Source of the DNA: an uncultured Lachnospiraceae bacterium
GTDB lineage: Bacteria > Bacillota > Clostridia > Lachnospirales > Lachnospiraceae
Length of the DNA: 12,673 nucleotides
NCBI GenBank assembly: GCA_958426095.1
Contig: CATZYB010000059.1
Location: forward strand, 1-12,673
Direction of reading: 5' to 3'
In this document: in pieces, positions 4,605 through 12,057 of the stretch
How positions within the stretch are numbered: the stretch's first letter is position 1
Layout of the letters: every line of letters begins with the position of its first letter
The notes under the pieces: model-generated
Seen by the model: only the letters and a program-made list of their open reading frames with translations
The model's database searches: none
Told to the model about the DNA's origin: nothing
Translations under genes and position numbers: made by a program

Positions 4605-6752
4605 ATGTCGATTAAGATTGCACTTGCGGGTAATCCAAACAGTGGTAAAACCACTTTGTTTAACGGATTGACCGGTTCCAACCAGTTTGTTGGTAACTGG
4701 CCAGGTGTTACTGTAGAAAAAAAGGAAGGTAAGCTGAAAGGACATAAGGATGTTGTGATCATGGACCTTCCGGGTATTTATTCCTTATCGCCATATACAT
4801 TAGAAGAGGTTGTGGCCAGAAATTATCTGATCACGGAACGTCCGGATGTTATTTTAAATATCGTAGATGGTACGAACCTTGAAAGAAACCTGTATTTGTC
4901 CACTCAGCTTATGGAGCTTGGCATTCCGGTGGTTATGGCGATCAACATGATGGATATCGTTGAGAAAAACGGAGACCATATCAACATTAATCAGCTGAGC
5001 AAGGATTTGGGCTGTGAGATTGTTGAAATCTCTGCATTAAAGGGCACAGGCATTATGAAAGCGGCAGAAAAAGCAATCAGTGTCGCAACGAGAAATACGT
5101 CTGCGCCGGTACATAAATTTGCACCGGAGATTGAAAATGTTTTGGAAGACATCGAAAATATGCTGGATGCTTCGATTCCGGAAGAACAGAAACGTTTCTA
5201 TGCGATTAAATTGTTTGAGCGGGATGACAAAATTGCTCAAACAATGAAAGTTGTACCAAATGTAGAAGAGATTATTAAGAAGGCTGAAGAGGCTCAGGAT
5301 GATGACTCCGAGAGTATTATCACCAATGAACGTTACGGATATATTACTTCTGTCATTGGAAAGAGCTACAAGAAAGCGGCGAAAGGCCAGCTTTCCACAT
5401 CCGATAAGATTGACCGGATTGTTACAAACCGTATTTTGGCGCTGCCAATCTTTGCGGTGGTTATGTTTATTGTATATTATGTTTCTGTAACAACCGTCGG
5501 GGCCATTGTTACAGACTGGACAAATGATGTGCTGTTCGGAGAAATTATTCCGCCGGCCATTGAAAACATTTTGGTAAGCATTAACTGTGCCGACTGGTTA
5601 CAGAGTCTAATTCTTGATGGTATTGTTGCTGGCGTCGGCGCTGTTATCGGTTTCGTTCCTCAGATGCTTGTATTATTTATTTTCCTTGCATTTTTGGAAG
5701 CATGCGGTTATATGGCCCGTGTTGCGTTTATTATGGACCGTATTTTCCGTAAATTCGGTTTATCCGGTAAATCCTTTATTCCGATGCTGATCGGAAGCGG
5801 CTGCGGTGTGCCTGGTGTTATGGCGTCCCGTACCATTGAAAACGACAGAGACCGGAAGATGACAATTATGACGACCACATTTATTCCTTGTGGCGCAAAA
5901 CTTCCGATTATCGCTTTAATTGCAGGAGCTTTCTTTGACGGTTCCGCATGGGTTGCAACCAGCTCCTATTTTGTAGGTGTGGCAGCCATCGTTTGCTCCG
6001 GTATTATTTTAAAGAAAACAAAAATGTTTGCAGGAGAGCCGGCGCCATTCGTTATGGAGCTTCCGGCCTATCATCTGCCGACAGTAACAAATGTTCTCCG
6101 CAGTATGTGGGAACGCGGCTGGTCCTTTATCAAAAAGGCCGGTACAATTATCCTCTTATCAACGATCGTTCTTTGGTTCTTAATGAGCTTTGGATGGGTT
6201 GACGGAAGTTTCGGCATGCTGGAAGCCGAACAGCTTGACAGCAGTATCCTGGCATCCATCGGCAGTGTGATCGCACCGTTGTTTGCACCGCTTGGATGGG
6301 GAGACTGGAAGATGGCCGTTGCAGCAGTTACAGGCTTGATCGCCAAAGAAAACGTTGTTGGTACATTTGGCGTTCTCTTTGGTTTTGCGGAAGTTGCTGA
6401 AGACGGCGCTGAGATCTGGGGACAGCTTGCAGGAAGCATGACAGGCGTTGCAGCCTATTCCTTCCTGGTGTTCAACCTTCTCTGCGCGCCTTGCTTTGCA
6501 GCTATCGGAGCGATCAAACGTGAGATGAACAGCGGAAAGTGGACCTGGTTTGCTATTGGATATCAGACAATTTTGGCATATGCCGTATCTTTGGCTATCT
6601 ATCAGATCGGCACAGTTGTTACCGGCGGTGGTTTTGGAATTGGCACAGTCGTTGCAATTCTGGTTGTTATTGGATTCCTTTACTTGTTATTCCGTCCATA
6701 TAAAGAAAGTACAAAGCTGACAGTAGACGTAAAGAGGACGGCGAAGGCTTAA
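4605..6752 (+). CDS. feoB: Ferrous iron transporter FeoB
   Basis: A 715-residue inner-membrane Fe(II) transporter. The N-terminal G domain has G1 GNPNSGKT (9-16), G2 Thr36 in PGVTVE, G3 DLPG (54-57), G4 NMMD (114-117) and G5 SALKG (143-147). A helical GDI-like spacer follows (about 170-265). The membrane part (from about 275) has both gate regions: GSGCGVPG (397-404, Cys400) with FIPCGAKLP (Cys429), and LLCAPCFAAIGAIKRE (625-640, Cys627 and Cys630). Length is typical and no key residue is missing. AAGGAGG lies 10 bases before ATG 4605. It has its own operator and possibly its own promoter, and is followed by the Cys-rich partner and mini-Fur genes. Confidence 0.97.
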   Translation: MSIKIALAGNPNSGKTTLFNGLTGSNQFVGNWPGVTVEKKEGKLKGHKDVVIMDLPGIYSLSPYTLEEVVARNYLITERPDVILNIVDGTNLERNLYLSTQLMELGIPVVMAINMMDIVEKNGDHININQLSKDLGCEIVEISALKGTGIMKAAEKAISVATRNTSAPVHKFAPEIENVLEDIENMLDASIPEEQKRFYAIKLFERDDKIAQTMKVVPNVEEIIKKAEEAQDDDSESIITNERYGYITSVIGKSYKKAAKGQLSTSDKIDRIVTNRILALPIFAVVMFIVYYVSVTTVGAIVTDWTNDVLFGEIIPPAIENILVSINCADWLQSLILDGIVAGVGAVIGFVPQMLVLFIFLAFLEACGYMARVAFIMDRIFRKFGLSGKSFIPMLIGSGCGVPGVMASRTIENDRDRKMTIMTTTFIPCGAKLPIIALIAGAFFDGSAWVATSSYFVGVAAIVCSGIILKKTKMFAGEPAPFVMELPAYHLPTVTNVLRSMWERGWSFIKKAGTIILLSTIVLWFLMSFGWVDGSFGMLEAEQLDSSILASIGSVIAPLFAPLGWGDWKMAVAAVTGLIAKENVVGTFGVLFGFAEVAEDGAEIWGQLAGSMTGVAAYSFLVFNLLCAPCFAAIGAIKREMNSGKWTWFAIGYQTILAYAVSLAIYQIGTVVTGGGFGIGTVVAILVVIGFLYLLFRPYKESTKLTVDVKRTAKA

Positions 6753-6772
6753 TTTGAAAGGAGCAGAGTGCT

Positions 6773-6901
6773 ATGGGAACTGTAGTAGTTGCAGCGATCG
6801 TTGCAGCAGTGGCCGGTCTTGCGGCACGAAGCATTTATAAAGACAAAAAAGCCGGCAGAGGCTGCAATGGTAATTGTGGAAACTGTAAAGGCTGCCATTA
6901 A
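6773..6901 (+). CDS. FeoB-associated Cys-rich membrane protein
   Basis: A 42-residue peptide, starting 20 bases after feoB with AAAGGAG before the ATG. Residues 3-19 form one small-residue-rich transmembrane helix (VVVAAIVAAVAGLAA). A basic linker follows, then a cytosolic or surface Cys cluster C31-x3-C35-x2-C38-x2-C41-H42. This matches the FeoB-associated Cys-rich family (also named after virus attachment protein p12) found directly behind feoB in Firmicutes. The cluster could hand over Fe(II) or bind an Fe-S cluster; this is inferred from Cys spacing and gene order. Confidence 0.9.
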   Translation: MGTVVVAAIVAAVAGLAARSIYKDKKAGRGCNGNCGNCKGCH

Positions 6902-6948
6902 AATGGTTATTGACCTGAGCGATTTGGAAAGACAGGAGATTGAAGCCT

Positions 6949-7209
6949 ATGTGGAGTTCAGATGATATGATTCAGGAGTTGAAAAATCGCGGGAAACGTA
7001 TTACCAAACAAAGAAAGATCATGGTCGAAGTGATCGCGAGTAAAAAAGCGGGGGATTTTAAGGAGATTTATTATGAAATTTCCAAAAAAGATCCAACGAT
7101 CGGTCAGGCTACCGTATACCGTATGTTGCTGACCCTGGAAGAAATCGGGGCGATTCAGCGGGTTCAGGGATATGTAGTCAATGAATCTTATGAAAAAGTC
7201 GCGGTTTAG
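6949..7209 (+). CDS. Mini-Fur: winged-helix domain of the Fur family only
   Basis: An 86-residue protein matching only the DNA-binding half of Fur: K-N-R-G-K-R-I-T-K-Q-R-K helix, a DFKEIYYEISKKDPTIGQATVYRMLLTLEEIGAI recognition region and a short wing. The C-terminal half with the regulatory His/Asp/Glu metal site and Cys pairs is absent; the frame ends cleanly and no remnant is visible downstream. I chose ATG 6949 (AGGAG 10 bases upstream); TTG 6940 is too close to that site and ATG 6967 is also possible. A 20-codon frame (6903-6965) runs into it and may be its displaced N-terminus. Its place behind feoB recalls FeoC, a small winged-helix protein of proteobacterial feo operons. Confidence 0.75.
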   Translation: MWSSDDMIQELKNRGKRITKQRKIMVEVIASKKAGDFKEIYYEISKKDPTIGQATVYRMLLTLEEIGAIQRVQGYVVNESYEKVAV

Positions 7210-7221
7210 AAAAATGTTAAG

Positions 7222-7250
7222 TTGTATTTCCTTATAAAGTAGAGTATGCT
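7222..7250 (+). promoter_or_regulatory. Promoter of the DUF5662 gene
   Basis: TTGTAT (7222-7227), a 17-base spacer and TATGCT (7245-7250) fit a moderate sigma-A promoter just after the mini-Fur stop. Transcription would start near 7257, at the edge of the hairpin that follows. Confidence 0.55.
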
Positions 7251-7251
7251 G

Positions 7252-7288
7252 AGAGAGTGTTGAACAGTGAGAGCTGTCAGCGCTCTCT
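7252..7288 (+). terminator. Long hairpin after the feo operon (terminator or leader structure)
   Basis: A 12-bp stem (7252-7263 with 7277-7288, two G-U pairs) continues after one bulged A as three more pairs around the loop TGAGAG. Only CTTTG follows, so the U-run is poor. It may end the feo operon weakly. Because it lies on the predicted start of the DUF5662 transcript, it may instead be that messenger's 5' structure. A second hairpin (7291-7300 with 7310-7318, one bulge) follows at once. Confidence 0.5.
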
Positions 7289-7340
7289 TTGTATGTGCTC
7301 CAATATGCAGAGCAATACATCAGTAACAGGAGGTATGGCA

Positions 7341-7895
7341 ATGAACAAATTGAAAAATGGATGGAACCATTTTCAGACGATCACGGAACATAAATGGCTT
7401 GTTATGCAGGGATGTTTTCGTGTGGGACTGTACCGGCAGGGGATTCTTCACGACCTGTCCAAATATACACCGGAGGAATTTCGGACCGGGGTGCTGTATT
7501 TTCAGGGGAATCGGAGTCCAAACGCGGCCGAGAAGGAAGCAGTGGGCTATTCACGGGCCTGGCTTCATCATAAAGGAAGAAATAAACATCATTATGAGTA
7601 TTGGATAGATCTGGCGGTAGATAAATCCGAGGGGCTTCAGGGAATGAAAATGCCGGTTCGATATGTTATCGAAATGTTTATGGACAGGATAGCGGCATCA
7701 AAAGTTTATGCCGGAAAGGATTATACAGACAGCCATCCGTTAAATTACTATAAAAAAAGCAGGAAATATATGACAATACATCCGGATTCAAGAAAACTTC
7801 TGGAACGGCTGCTTTTTATGCTGAGCCGCAATGGTGAAGAAAAAACGTTTGCTTATATACGAAGGGTTGTATTGAGCGGAAAATACAAATATTAA
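7341..7895 (+). CDS. DUF5662 family protein
   Basis: A 184-residue protein I recognise as DUF5662, function unknown. It is rich in paired metal-ligand-like residues: ILHDLSKYTPEEF (His37-Asp38), HHKGRNKHHYEYW (His76, His77, His83, His84) and an EMFMDRI segment (Asp115). The pattern recalls HD-type phosphohydrolases, but I do not see a full HD domain, so any enzymatic role is inference. I chose ATG 7341 because AGGAGG sits 7 bases upstream; the in-frame ATG at 7335 is one base from that site. The longer open frame to 7257 is a hairpin leader. The protein has no signal peptide or membrane helix. Confidence 0.82.
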   Translation: MNKLKNGWNHFQTITEHKWLVMQGCFRVGLYRQGILHDLSKYTPEEFRTGVLYFQGNRSPNAAEKEAVGYSRAWLHHKGRNKHHYEYWIDLAVDKSEGLQGMKMPVRYVIEMFMDRIAASKVYAGKDYTDSHPLNYYKKSRKYMTIHPDSRKLLERLLFMLSRNGEEKTFAYIRRVVLSGKYKY

Positions 7896-7901
7896 TTTGA
7901 C

Positions 7902-7930
7902 GAATAATTCTGCGGATTAAAGCCATAATA
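7902..7930 (+). promoter_or_regulatory. Sigma-G-like (forespore) promoter
   Basis: GAATA (7902-7906), 17 bases, then CATAATA (7924-7930) match the Bacillus sigma-G consensus GHATR-N17/18-CATNHTA at every defined position. No good sigma-A pair with a 16-18 base gap is seen in the 66-base gap. The match is short, so this remains a prediction. Confidence 0.45.
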
Positions 7931-7961
7931 GCTACTGTAATCTTATTAAGGAGGTCCTATT

Positions 7962-8144
7962 ATGGCAAAGAATTACAATCAGAACAATGAAAGCAATGCA
8001 GCAACAAAAAACAACAATGAGCGGAACAATTCCACTCAGAACACATCCAGAAATATGGATAACAACACATCCAGAAACAGTTCTAAAAACTGCACAACTC
8101 AGAATACATCTGAAAGAAATTCAACTCAGAACTGTGACAGATAG
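7962..8144 (+). CDS. Small Asn-rich, low-complexity protein
   Basis: A 60-residue protein with 19 Asn, and otherwise mostly Ser, Thr, Gln, Lys, Arg and Glu; it has almost no hydrophobic residues and must be disordered. The second half repeats a loose N-[ST]-[ST]-Q-N-[TC] / T-S-R-N pattern. At DNA level AACACATCCAGAAA occurs exactly at 8040-8053 and 8064-8077, 24 bases apart. Two Cys are present (44 and 58). I find no known domain. The perfect AAGGAGGT six bases before ATG 7962, a strong terminator and a sigma-G-like promoter argue for a real, highly expressed, single-gene unit. Composition recalls gamma-type small acid-soluble spore proteins, though no protease-cleavage motif of that family is seen. 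Confidence 0.75.
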   Translation: MAKNYNQNNESNAATKNNNERNNSTQNTSRNMDNNTSRNSSKNCTTQNTSERNSTQNCDR

Positions 8145-8163
8145 TTTGGAGTGATCCAAAGAC

Positions 8164-8201
8164 GCCGCAGCGGGAAATAAAAGTACCGCTGCGGTATTTT
8201 T
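8164..8201 (+). terminator. Intrinsic terminator of the Asn-rich gene
   Basis: A perfect GC-rich 9-bp stem CCGCAGCGG (8165-8173) with CCGCTGCGG (8186-8194), a 12-base loop and a TATTTTT tail. Confidence 0.92.
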
Positions 8202-8263
8202 GTGCTTGAGCAACTGCTGAAGATTTCCGCATATACTAATATATGTAGGAATGAGGTGATGGC

Positions 8264-8563
8264 GTGAGTTTGGACTTTATACCTCCAAAGGAGGTTTTGA
8301 AATATATACAGCGCGGAGATTCAGTGGTTATCGATATCCGGGATAAAGAATTGTTTCAAAAGGGACATATTCCGGGGGCTTTTTCCATGCCGTATGAGAC
8401 TTTTGATGAGACGGCGCCCATACTCCGGAAATACGGAACGATTATTTTGTGCTGTGAACATGGAGCCACAAGTCTGCTTTTGGGACGGCGTCTCAGTCAA
8501 AGCGGTTATCATGTTTTAAGTATTGGCGGCGGTATGGAGGCCTGGAGAGGTCCTGTCGTTTAA
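8264..8563 (+). CDS. Single-domain rhodanese-like sulfurtransferase
   Basis: A 99-residue stand-alone rhodanese. It shows the strand-helix entry VVIDIRD (21-27), GHIPGA (34-39) and the active loop C-E-H-G-A-T-S (64-70) with Cys64 as the likely persulfide carrier; Cys63 next to it is unusual. It ends with IGGGMEAW, the typical C-terminal signature. It would carry sulfur from a donor to an acceptor in the cytosol; the partners are not encoded nearby. The start is GTG 8264 with GAGGTG 5 bases upstream; the ATG at 8259 stops after two codons. A TATACT at 8232-8237 may be its -10, but no well-spaced -35 is seen. Confidence 0.88.
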   Translation: MSLDFIPPKEVLKYIQRGDSVVIDIRDKELFQKGHIPGAFSMPYETFDETAPILRKYGTIILCCEHGATSLLLGRRLSQSGYHVLSIGGGMEAWRGPVV

Positions 8564-8602
8564 AATAATAATTTATTGCCAGAGGCTGGAAATAAAATGT
8601 TC

Positions 8603-8631
8603 TTGCGGCAGAATAAGAAAAAGTATATACT
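8603..8631 (+). promoter_or_regulatory. Promoter of the methyltransferase-protease-rdgB operon
   Basis: TTGCGG (8603-8608), a 17-base spacer and TATACT (8626-8631) form a sigma-A promoter about 30 bases before the methyltransferase ATG. No terminator is seen between the rhodanese stop and this point, so read-through may add to it. Confidence 0.7.
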
Positions 8632-8661
8632 ATAGAAGTAATTTGGAAAAGGAGAAAATCT

Positions 8662-9819
8662 ATGCCCCTCTATGAATTTACAGCGCCGTGTCATTTTGGC
8701 ATGGAAGCGGTTTTAAAACGAGAAATTATAAACTTAGGATACGAGATCGTGCGAGTGGAAGATGGCCGTGTGACCTTTCGCGGAGAGGCCTCGGCCATTG
8801 CCCGGGCAAATGTATTCCTGCGGACGGCCGAACGGATACTTTTGTGTGTAGGACGGTTTAAAGCTTACACTTTTGATGAATTATTTGAGCAGACAAAGGC
8901 GCTGCCATGGGAAGAGTATTTGCCTTCCGATGGGAAGTTCTGGGTAAAAAAGGCGTCCACTACAAAAAGTAAATTATTCAGCAGCTCGGATATCCAGTCA
9001 ATCGTAAAGAAGGCAATCGTTGAACGCCTGAAACAGACTTATCGGATCGACTGGTTTAAAGAGGACGGGGCGATCTATCCTTTGAGAGTGTTTATTTATA
9101 AAGATGAAGTGACGATTGCCCTGGATACGTCAGGGGAATCTTTACATAAACGGGGATACCGGAAGCTGATCAGCAAGGCTCCGGTGTCGGAAACGCTGGC
9201 GGCCGCGATCCTGCTTTTGTCGCCGTGGAATAAAGACCGGATTTTAGTGGACCCATTTTGCGGCAGCGGGACATTTCCTATTGAAGCGGCCATGATCGGA
9301 GCCAATATTGCTCCGGGGATGAACCGGGAGTTTACGGCGGAAGCATGGAAAAATATTCTTCCGATGAAAGATTGGTATGAAGCGGTTACCGAAGCCAATG
9401 ATCTGATCCGGGATGATGTGGATATGGATATTCAGGGATATGATATTGACGGAGATATTATAAAAAATGCCCGTCAAAATGCGGTGGAAGCAGGCGTGGA
9501 GCATTTAATCCATCTTCAGCAGCGACCAGTCAGCGCCCTGAGTCATCCTAAGAAATATGGTTTTGTGATCACCAATCCGCCTTATGGGGAGCGGCTGGAA
9601 GAAAAGGAAGCATTGCCCGGTTTATATATGGAGATTGGTGAGGCTTTCCGGCGTTTGGATTCATGGTCCTGTTTTGTGTTGACTTCATATGACCAGGCAG
9701 AGAAATATATCGGAAGGAAAGCGGATAAAAACCGGAAGATCTACAATGGTATGATAAAGACCTATTTATATGAATTTATGGGACCGCGCCCTCCGAGACG
9801 AAAAAAACAGGAGGATTAA
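8662..9819 (+). CDS. THUMP-domain class I RNA methyltransferase (RlmL/YpsC type)
   Basis: A 385-residue SAM-dependent methyltransferase of the UPF0020 family, closely matching the layout and length of Bacillus YpsC and the N-terminal half of E. coli RlmL, which makes m2G in 23S rRNA. Order: N-terminal ferredoxin-like and THUMP region (about 1-160, with the LDTSGESLHKRGYR signature at 154-167), SAM motif I VDPFCGSGTFPIEAA (196-210), an acidic GYDIDG motif (259-264) and catalytic NPPYG (305-309). The C-terminal tail is basic (PRPPRRKK) and suits RNA binding. GGAGAAAA precedes ATG 8662. It is the first gene of a four-gene operon. The exact modified base is inferred from the family. Confidence 0.92.
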   Translation: MPLYEFTAPCHFGMEAVLKREIINLGYEIVRVEDGRVTFRGEASAIARANVFLRTAERILLCVGRFKAYTFDELFEQTKALPWEEYLPSDGKFWVKKASTTKSKLFSSSDIQSIVKKAIVERLKQTYRIDWFKEDGAIYPLRVFIYKDEVTIALDTSGESLHKRGYRKLISKAPVSETLAAAILLLSPWNKDRILVDPFCGSGTFPIEAAMIGANIAPGMNREFTAEAWKNILPMKDWYEAVTEANDLIRDDVDMDIQGYDIDGDIIKNARQNAVEAGVEHLIHLQQRPVSALSHPKKYGFVITNPPYGERLEEKEALPGLYMEIGEAFRRLDSWSCFVLTSYDQAEKYIGRKADKNRKIYNGMIKTYLYEFMGPRPPRRKKQED

Positions 9820-9820
9820 A

Positions 9821-11464
9821 TTGAAGCATGTAAAACGATACTTTTTGTTACTTGCTATCATCTGTGTGACAGGTATTGTGCTGACCCGGCCGCAGATTCG
9901 GTATTTGGCCGGTCAGGCGTCAGAATCGCTGCAGAGCTATTACATAAGCGCCAGAGCAGATGCCGTCAATGAAAAGGGATTTACGCTGTCCTATAACGGG
10001 ACAATGCTTGATATAGAAAATATGAGGATGTCATCCCAAATGGGACTGCTGCTTCCGTTATCGGACGTGGTGGAATATTTTGGGGCGTCTGTGACTGTCG
10101 GTGAAAAGGGCCAGTGTTTTGTGCAGGGCCAATATTTAGAGAATGCGGCAGTCATTGGCGATGCGGAGGATGATATCCTGATCGATGTGACCCAGGCGGC
10201 ATCGGCGCTGGGATTGGATTATGACTGGGATGATAAGGCGCGGGCAGCCAGCCTTGATTCTGTACAGAGTCCGGAACTACCGGTAAGATATGATCTGAGG
10301 GAAAATCGTGCTTTGAATGTGGTTGAAAATCAGGGGACTTTTGGAACCTGCTGGGCGTTTGCATCGACGGCTGCTTTGGAAATTGCTTTGGCCGAAGGGG
10401 ACATACTGGATTTTTCTGTAGACCATATGACGATGAACAGTGGATTTAACATAGCCCCGACAGAGGGCGGAGATTATAATATGGCGCTGGCCTATCTTTC
10501 CTCATGGAGAGGACCGGTACTGGAAGCGGATGATCCCTACGGAGACGGCGTCACAGACGCATCATTGACAGCGGTAAAGCATCTTCAGGAAGCACGTTTT
10601 TTTGAAGAAAGAAATTTAGAGCAGATCAAGAGCATGATTCTGCATTACGGCGGAGTTGAAAGCTCTTTGTATATGTCCATTCAAAATGCCTGGGATTCAT
10701 CGGAGGATTATGCGCCGGAAACGGCTTCCTATTATTATAATGGCGGGGAGGCGCCGAATCATGACGTGGTCATTGTCGGATGGGATGACGACTACCGTCG
10801 GGAGAATTTTAACCATATGCCGGAAAATAATGGAGCATTTTTGTGCCGAAACAGCTGGGGCGAAGAATTTGGTGACGGCGGATATTTTTATGTATCGTAT
10901 GAAGACAGTAATTTGGGAATCCATAGTGTGACTTATACCCGTTTGGATGAAGCGGATAACTATGATACTATTTATCAGTCGGATTTGTTGGGATGGGTCG
11001 GGACCCTCGGATATAAAGAACCGTCGGCCTGGTTTGCCAATGTCTACACGGCGGGACAAAATGAAATTTTGAGGGCTGTCAGTTTTTATGCAGTGGATGG
11101 TCATACAAACTGGGATTTATATGTTGTACCCGAGTATTCCGGAATGGATTCTCTGAACCGGCCGGTATATCTCGGCAGCGGTTATTTTGAAGACGGCGGC
11201 TATTATACGGTGGATGTCCCGGATAAGATCCGTTTGTCGGCAGGCGGCCGTTTTGCCGTGATCGTCCGTATAACTACGGAGGGCAGTGAACGTCCGATCG
11301 CGATTGAATATCCGGCTTCGGACCTGACCTCCGGAGCAGATTTGGAAGATGGGGAAGGTTACATCAGTTATGATGGAAACCTGTGGACATCTGCGGAAAC
11401 AGAGTATGGATGTAATTTGTGCCTGAAAGCATTTACAGATAATGAGGAGAGTTCTTATGAATAA
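9821..11464 (+). CDS. Exported papain-like cysteine protease with lectin-like domain
   Basis: A 547-residue protein. Residues 5-22 are a basic-then-hydrophobic signal peptide or membrane anchor. Residues about 52-146 resemble a copper-amine-oxidase-N-like stalk domain. The C1A peptidase domain (about 153-375) has Gln171 and catalytic Cys177 in NQGTFGTCWAFAS, His314 in NHDVVIVGWDDDY and Asn344 in CRNSWGEEFGDGGYFYVSY. A lectin-like domain follows (about 385-538; VGTLGYKEPSAWFANVYTA at its start). All catalytic residues are present. The start is TTG 9821, one base after the methyltransferase stop, with AGGAGG 6 bases upstream; the frame extends further up but only inside the preceding gene. It ends overlapping rdgB by 8 bases. 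It is likely a surface or secreted peptidase; its substrate is unknown. Confidence 0.9.
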   Translation: MKHVKRYFLLLAIICVTGIVLTRPQIRYLAGQASESLQSYYISARADAVNEKGFTLSYNGTMLDIENMRMSSQMGLLLPLSDVVEYFGASVTVGEKGQCFVQGQYLENAAVIGDAEDDILIDVTQAASALGLDYDWDDKARAASLDSVQSPELPVRYDLRENRALNVVENQGTFGTCWAFASTAALEIALAEGDILDFSVDHMTMNSGFNIAPTEGGDYNMALAYLSSWRGPVLEADDPYGDGVTDASLTAVKHLQEARFFEERNLEQIKSMILHYGGVESSLYMSIQNAWDSSEDYAPETASYYYNGGEAPNHDVVIVGWDDDYRRENFNHMPENNGAFLCRNSWGEEFGDGGYFYVSYEDSNLGIHSVTYTRLDEADNYDTIYQSDLLGWVGTLGYKEPSAWFANVYTAGQNEILRAVSFYAVDGHTNWDLYVVPEYSGMDSLNRPVYLGSGYFEDGGYYTVDVPDKIRLSAGGRFAVIVRITTEGSERPIAIEYPASDLTSGADLEDGEGYISYDGNLWTSAETEYGCNLCLKAFTDNEESSYE

Positions 11465-12053
11465 GATCGTATTTGCCACATCCAATGCGGGAAAGATGAG
11501 AGAAATCCGTGAAATTTTAAAGGATTTGAATGTGGAGATCCTGTCCATGAAAGAGGCAGGAATTGATGTGGATATTGTGGAGGATGGAAAAACCTTTGAG
11601 GAAAATGCCCTGATCAAGGCAAGGACCATCCGGGATCTGACCGGCCTGATCGTGCTGGCCGACGATTCAGGCCTGGAAGTGGATGCCTTAAATAAGGAGC
11701 CGGGAATCTATTCGGCCCGGTATATGGGAGAGGACACTCCCTATGATTTGAAAAATGCGAATATTATTGAGAGGCTGTCCGGATTGAAAGGCGAGGAACG
11801 TTCGGCCCGGTTTGTGTGCGTCATTGCGGCTGCATTTCCGGACGGTACGGAAGAAACCCGGCGGGGAACGATCGAAGGACAGATCGCCTATGCTCCGGCC
11901 GGAGAAAATGGCTTTGGTTATGACCCTGTTTTTTATGTGCCGGAATATAAATGCACGACAGCACAGTTACCATCGGAACAGAAAAATGAAATCAGCCATC
12001 GGGGTAAGGCTTTGAGGGCAATGAAGGAAGTTCTTTGTCAGAGGATGATATGA
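11457..12053 (+). CDS. rdgB: XTP/dITP pyrophosphatase (RdgB/HAM1)
   Basis: A 198-residue house-cleaning enzyme that hydrolyses XTP, dITP and ITP to the monophosphates and so keeps deaminated purines out of nucleic acids. Motifs: substrate loop TSNAGK (8-13), EDGKTFEENALIKA (42-55), catalytic and metal-binding DDSGLEVDAL (69-78, Asp70), GENGFGYDPVFYVPEY (149-164) and SHRGKAL (180-186). Length is typical. I chose ATG 11457 (GAGGAG 7 bases upstream) rather than the in-frame ATG 11442, because family members start with this M-x-K-I-V-x-A-T-x-N. It overlaps the end of the protease gene, so translation is probably coupled. Confidence 0.96.
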   Translation: MNKIVFATSNAGKMREIREILKDLNVEILSMKEAGIDVDIVEDGKTFEENALIKARTIRDLTGLIVLADDSGLEVDALNKEPGIYSARYMGEDTPYDLKNANIIERLSGLKGEERSARFVCVIAAAFPDGTEETRRGTIEGQIAYAPAGENGFGYDPVFYVPEYKCTTAQLPSEQKNEISHRGKALRAMKEVLCQRMI

Positions 12054-12057
12054 TTAT

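Noticed and set aside
7257..7340. N-terminal extension of the DUF5662 protein
   Set aside because: It consists of hairpin sequence with Ser/Cys-rich translation. A proper ribosome site precedes ATG 7341.
7962..8144. CRISPR-like or tandem-repeat array
   Set aside because: Only two exact 14-base copies occur, in frame within a small gene, without regular spacers.
9770..9820. Longer start of the papain-like protease inside the methyltransferase gene
   Set aside because: The residues before TTG 9821 are methyltransferase codons in another frame. The signal peptide begins right after TTG, which has a well-spaced AGGAGG.
9850..9870. Lipobox in the protease signal peptide
   Set aside because: The Cys at residue 15 is preceded by A-I-I, not a small residue at -1, so lipidation is unlikely.
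10697..11629. Minus-strand open frames opposite the protease and rdgB genes
   Set aside because: They mirror real coding regions, lack ribosome sites and show no domain.
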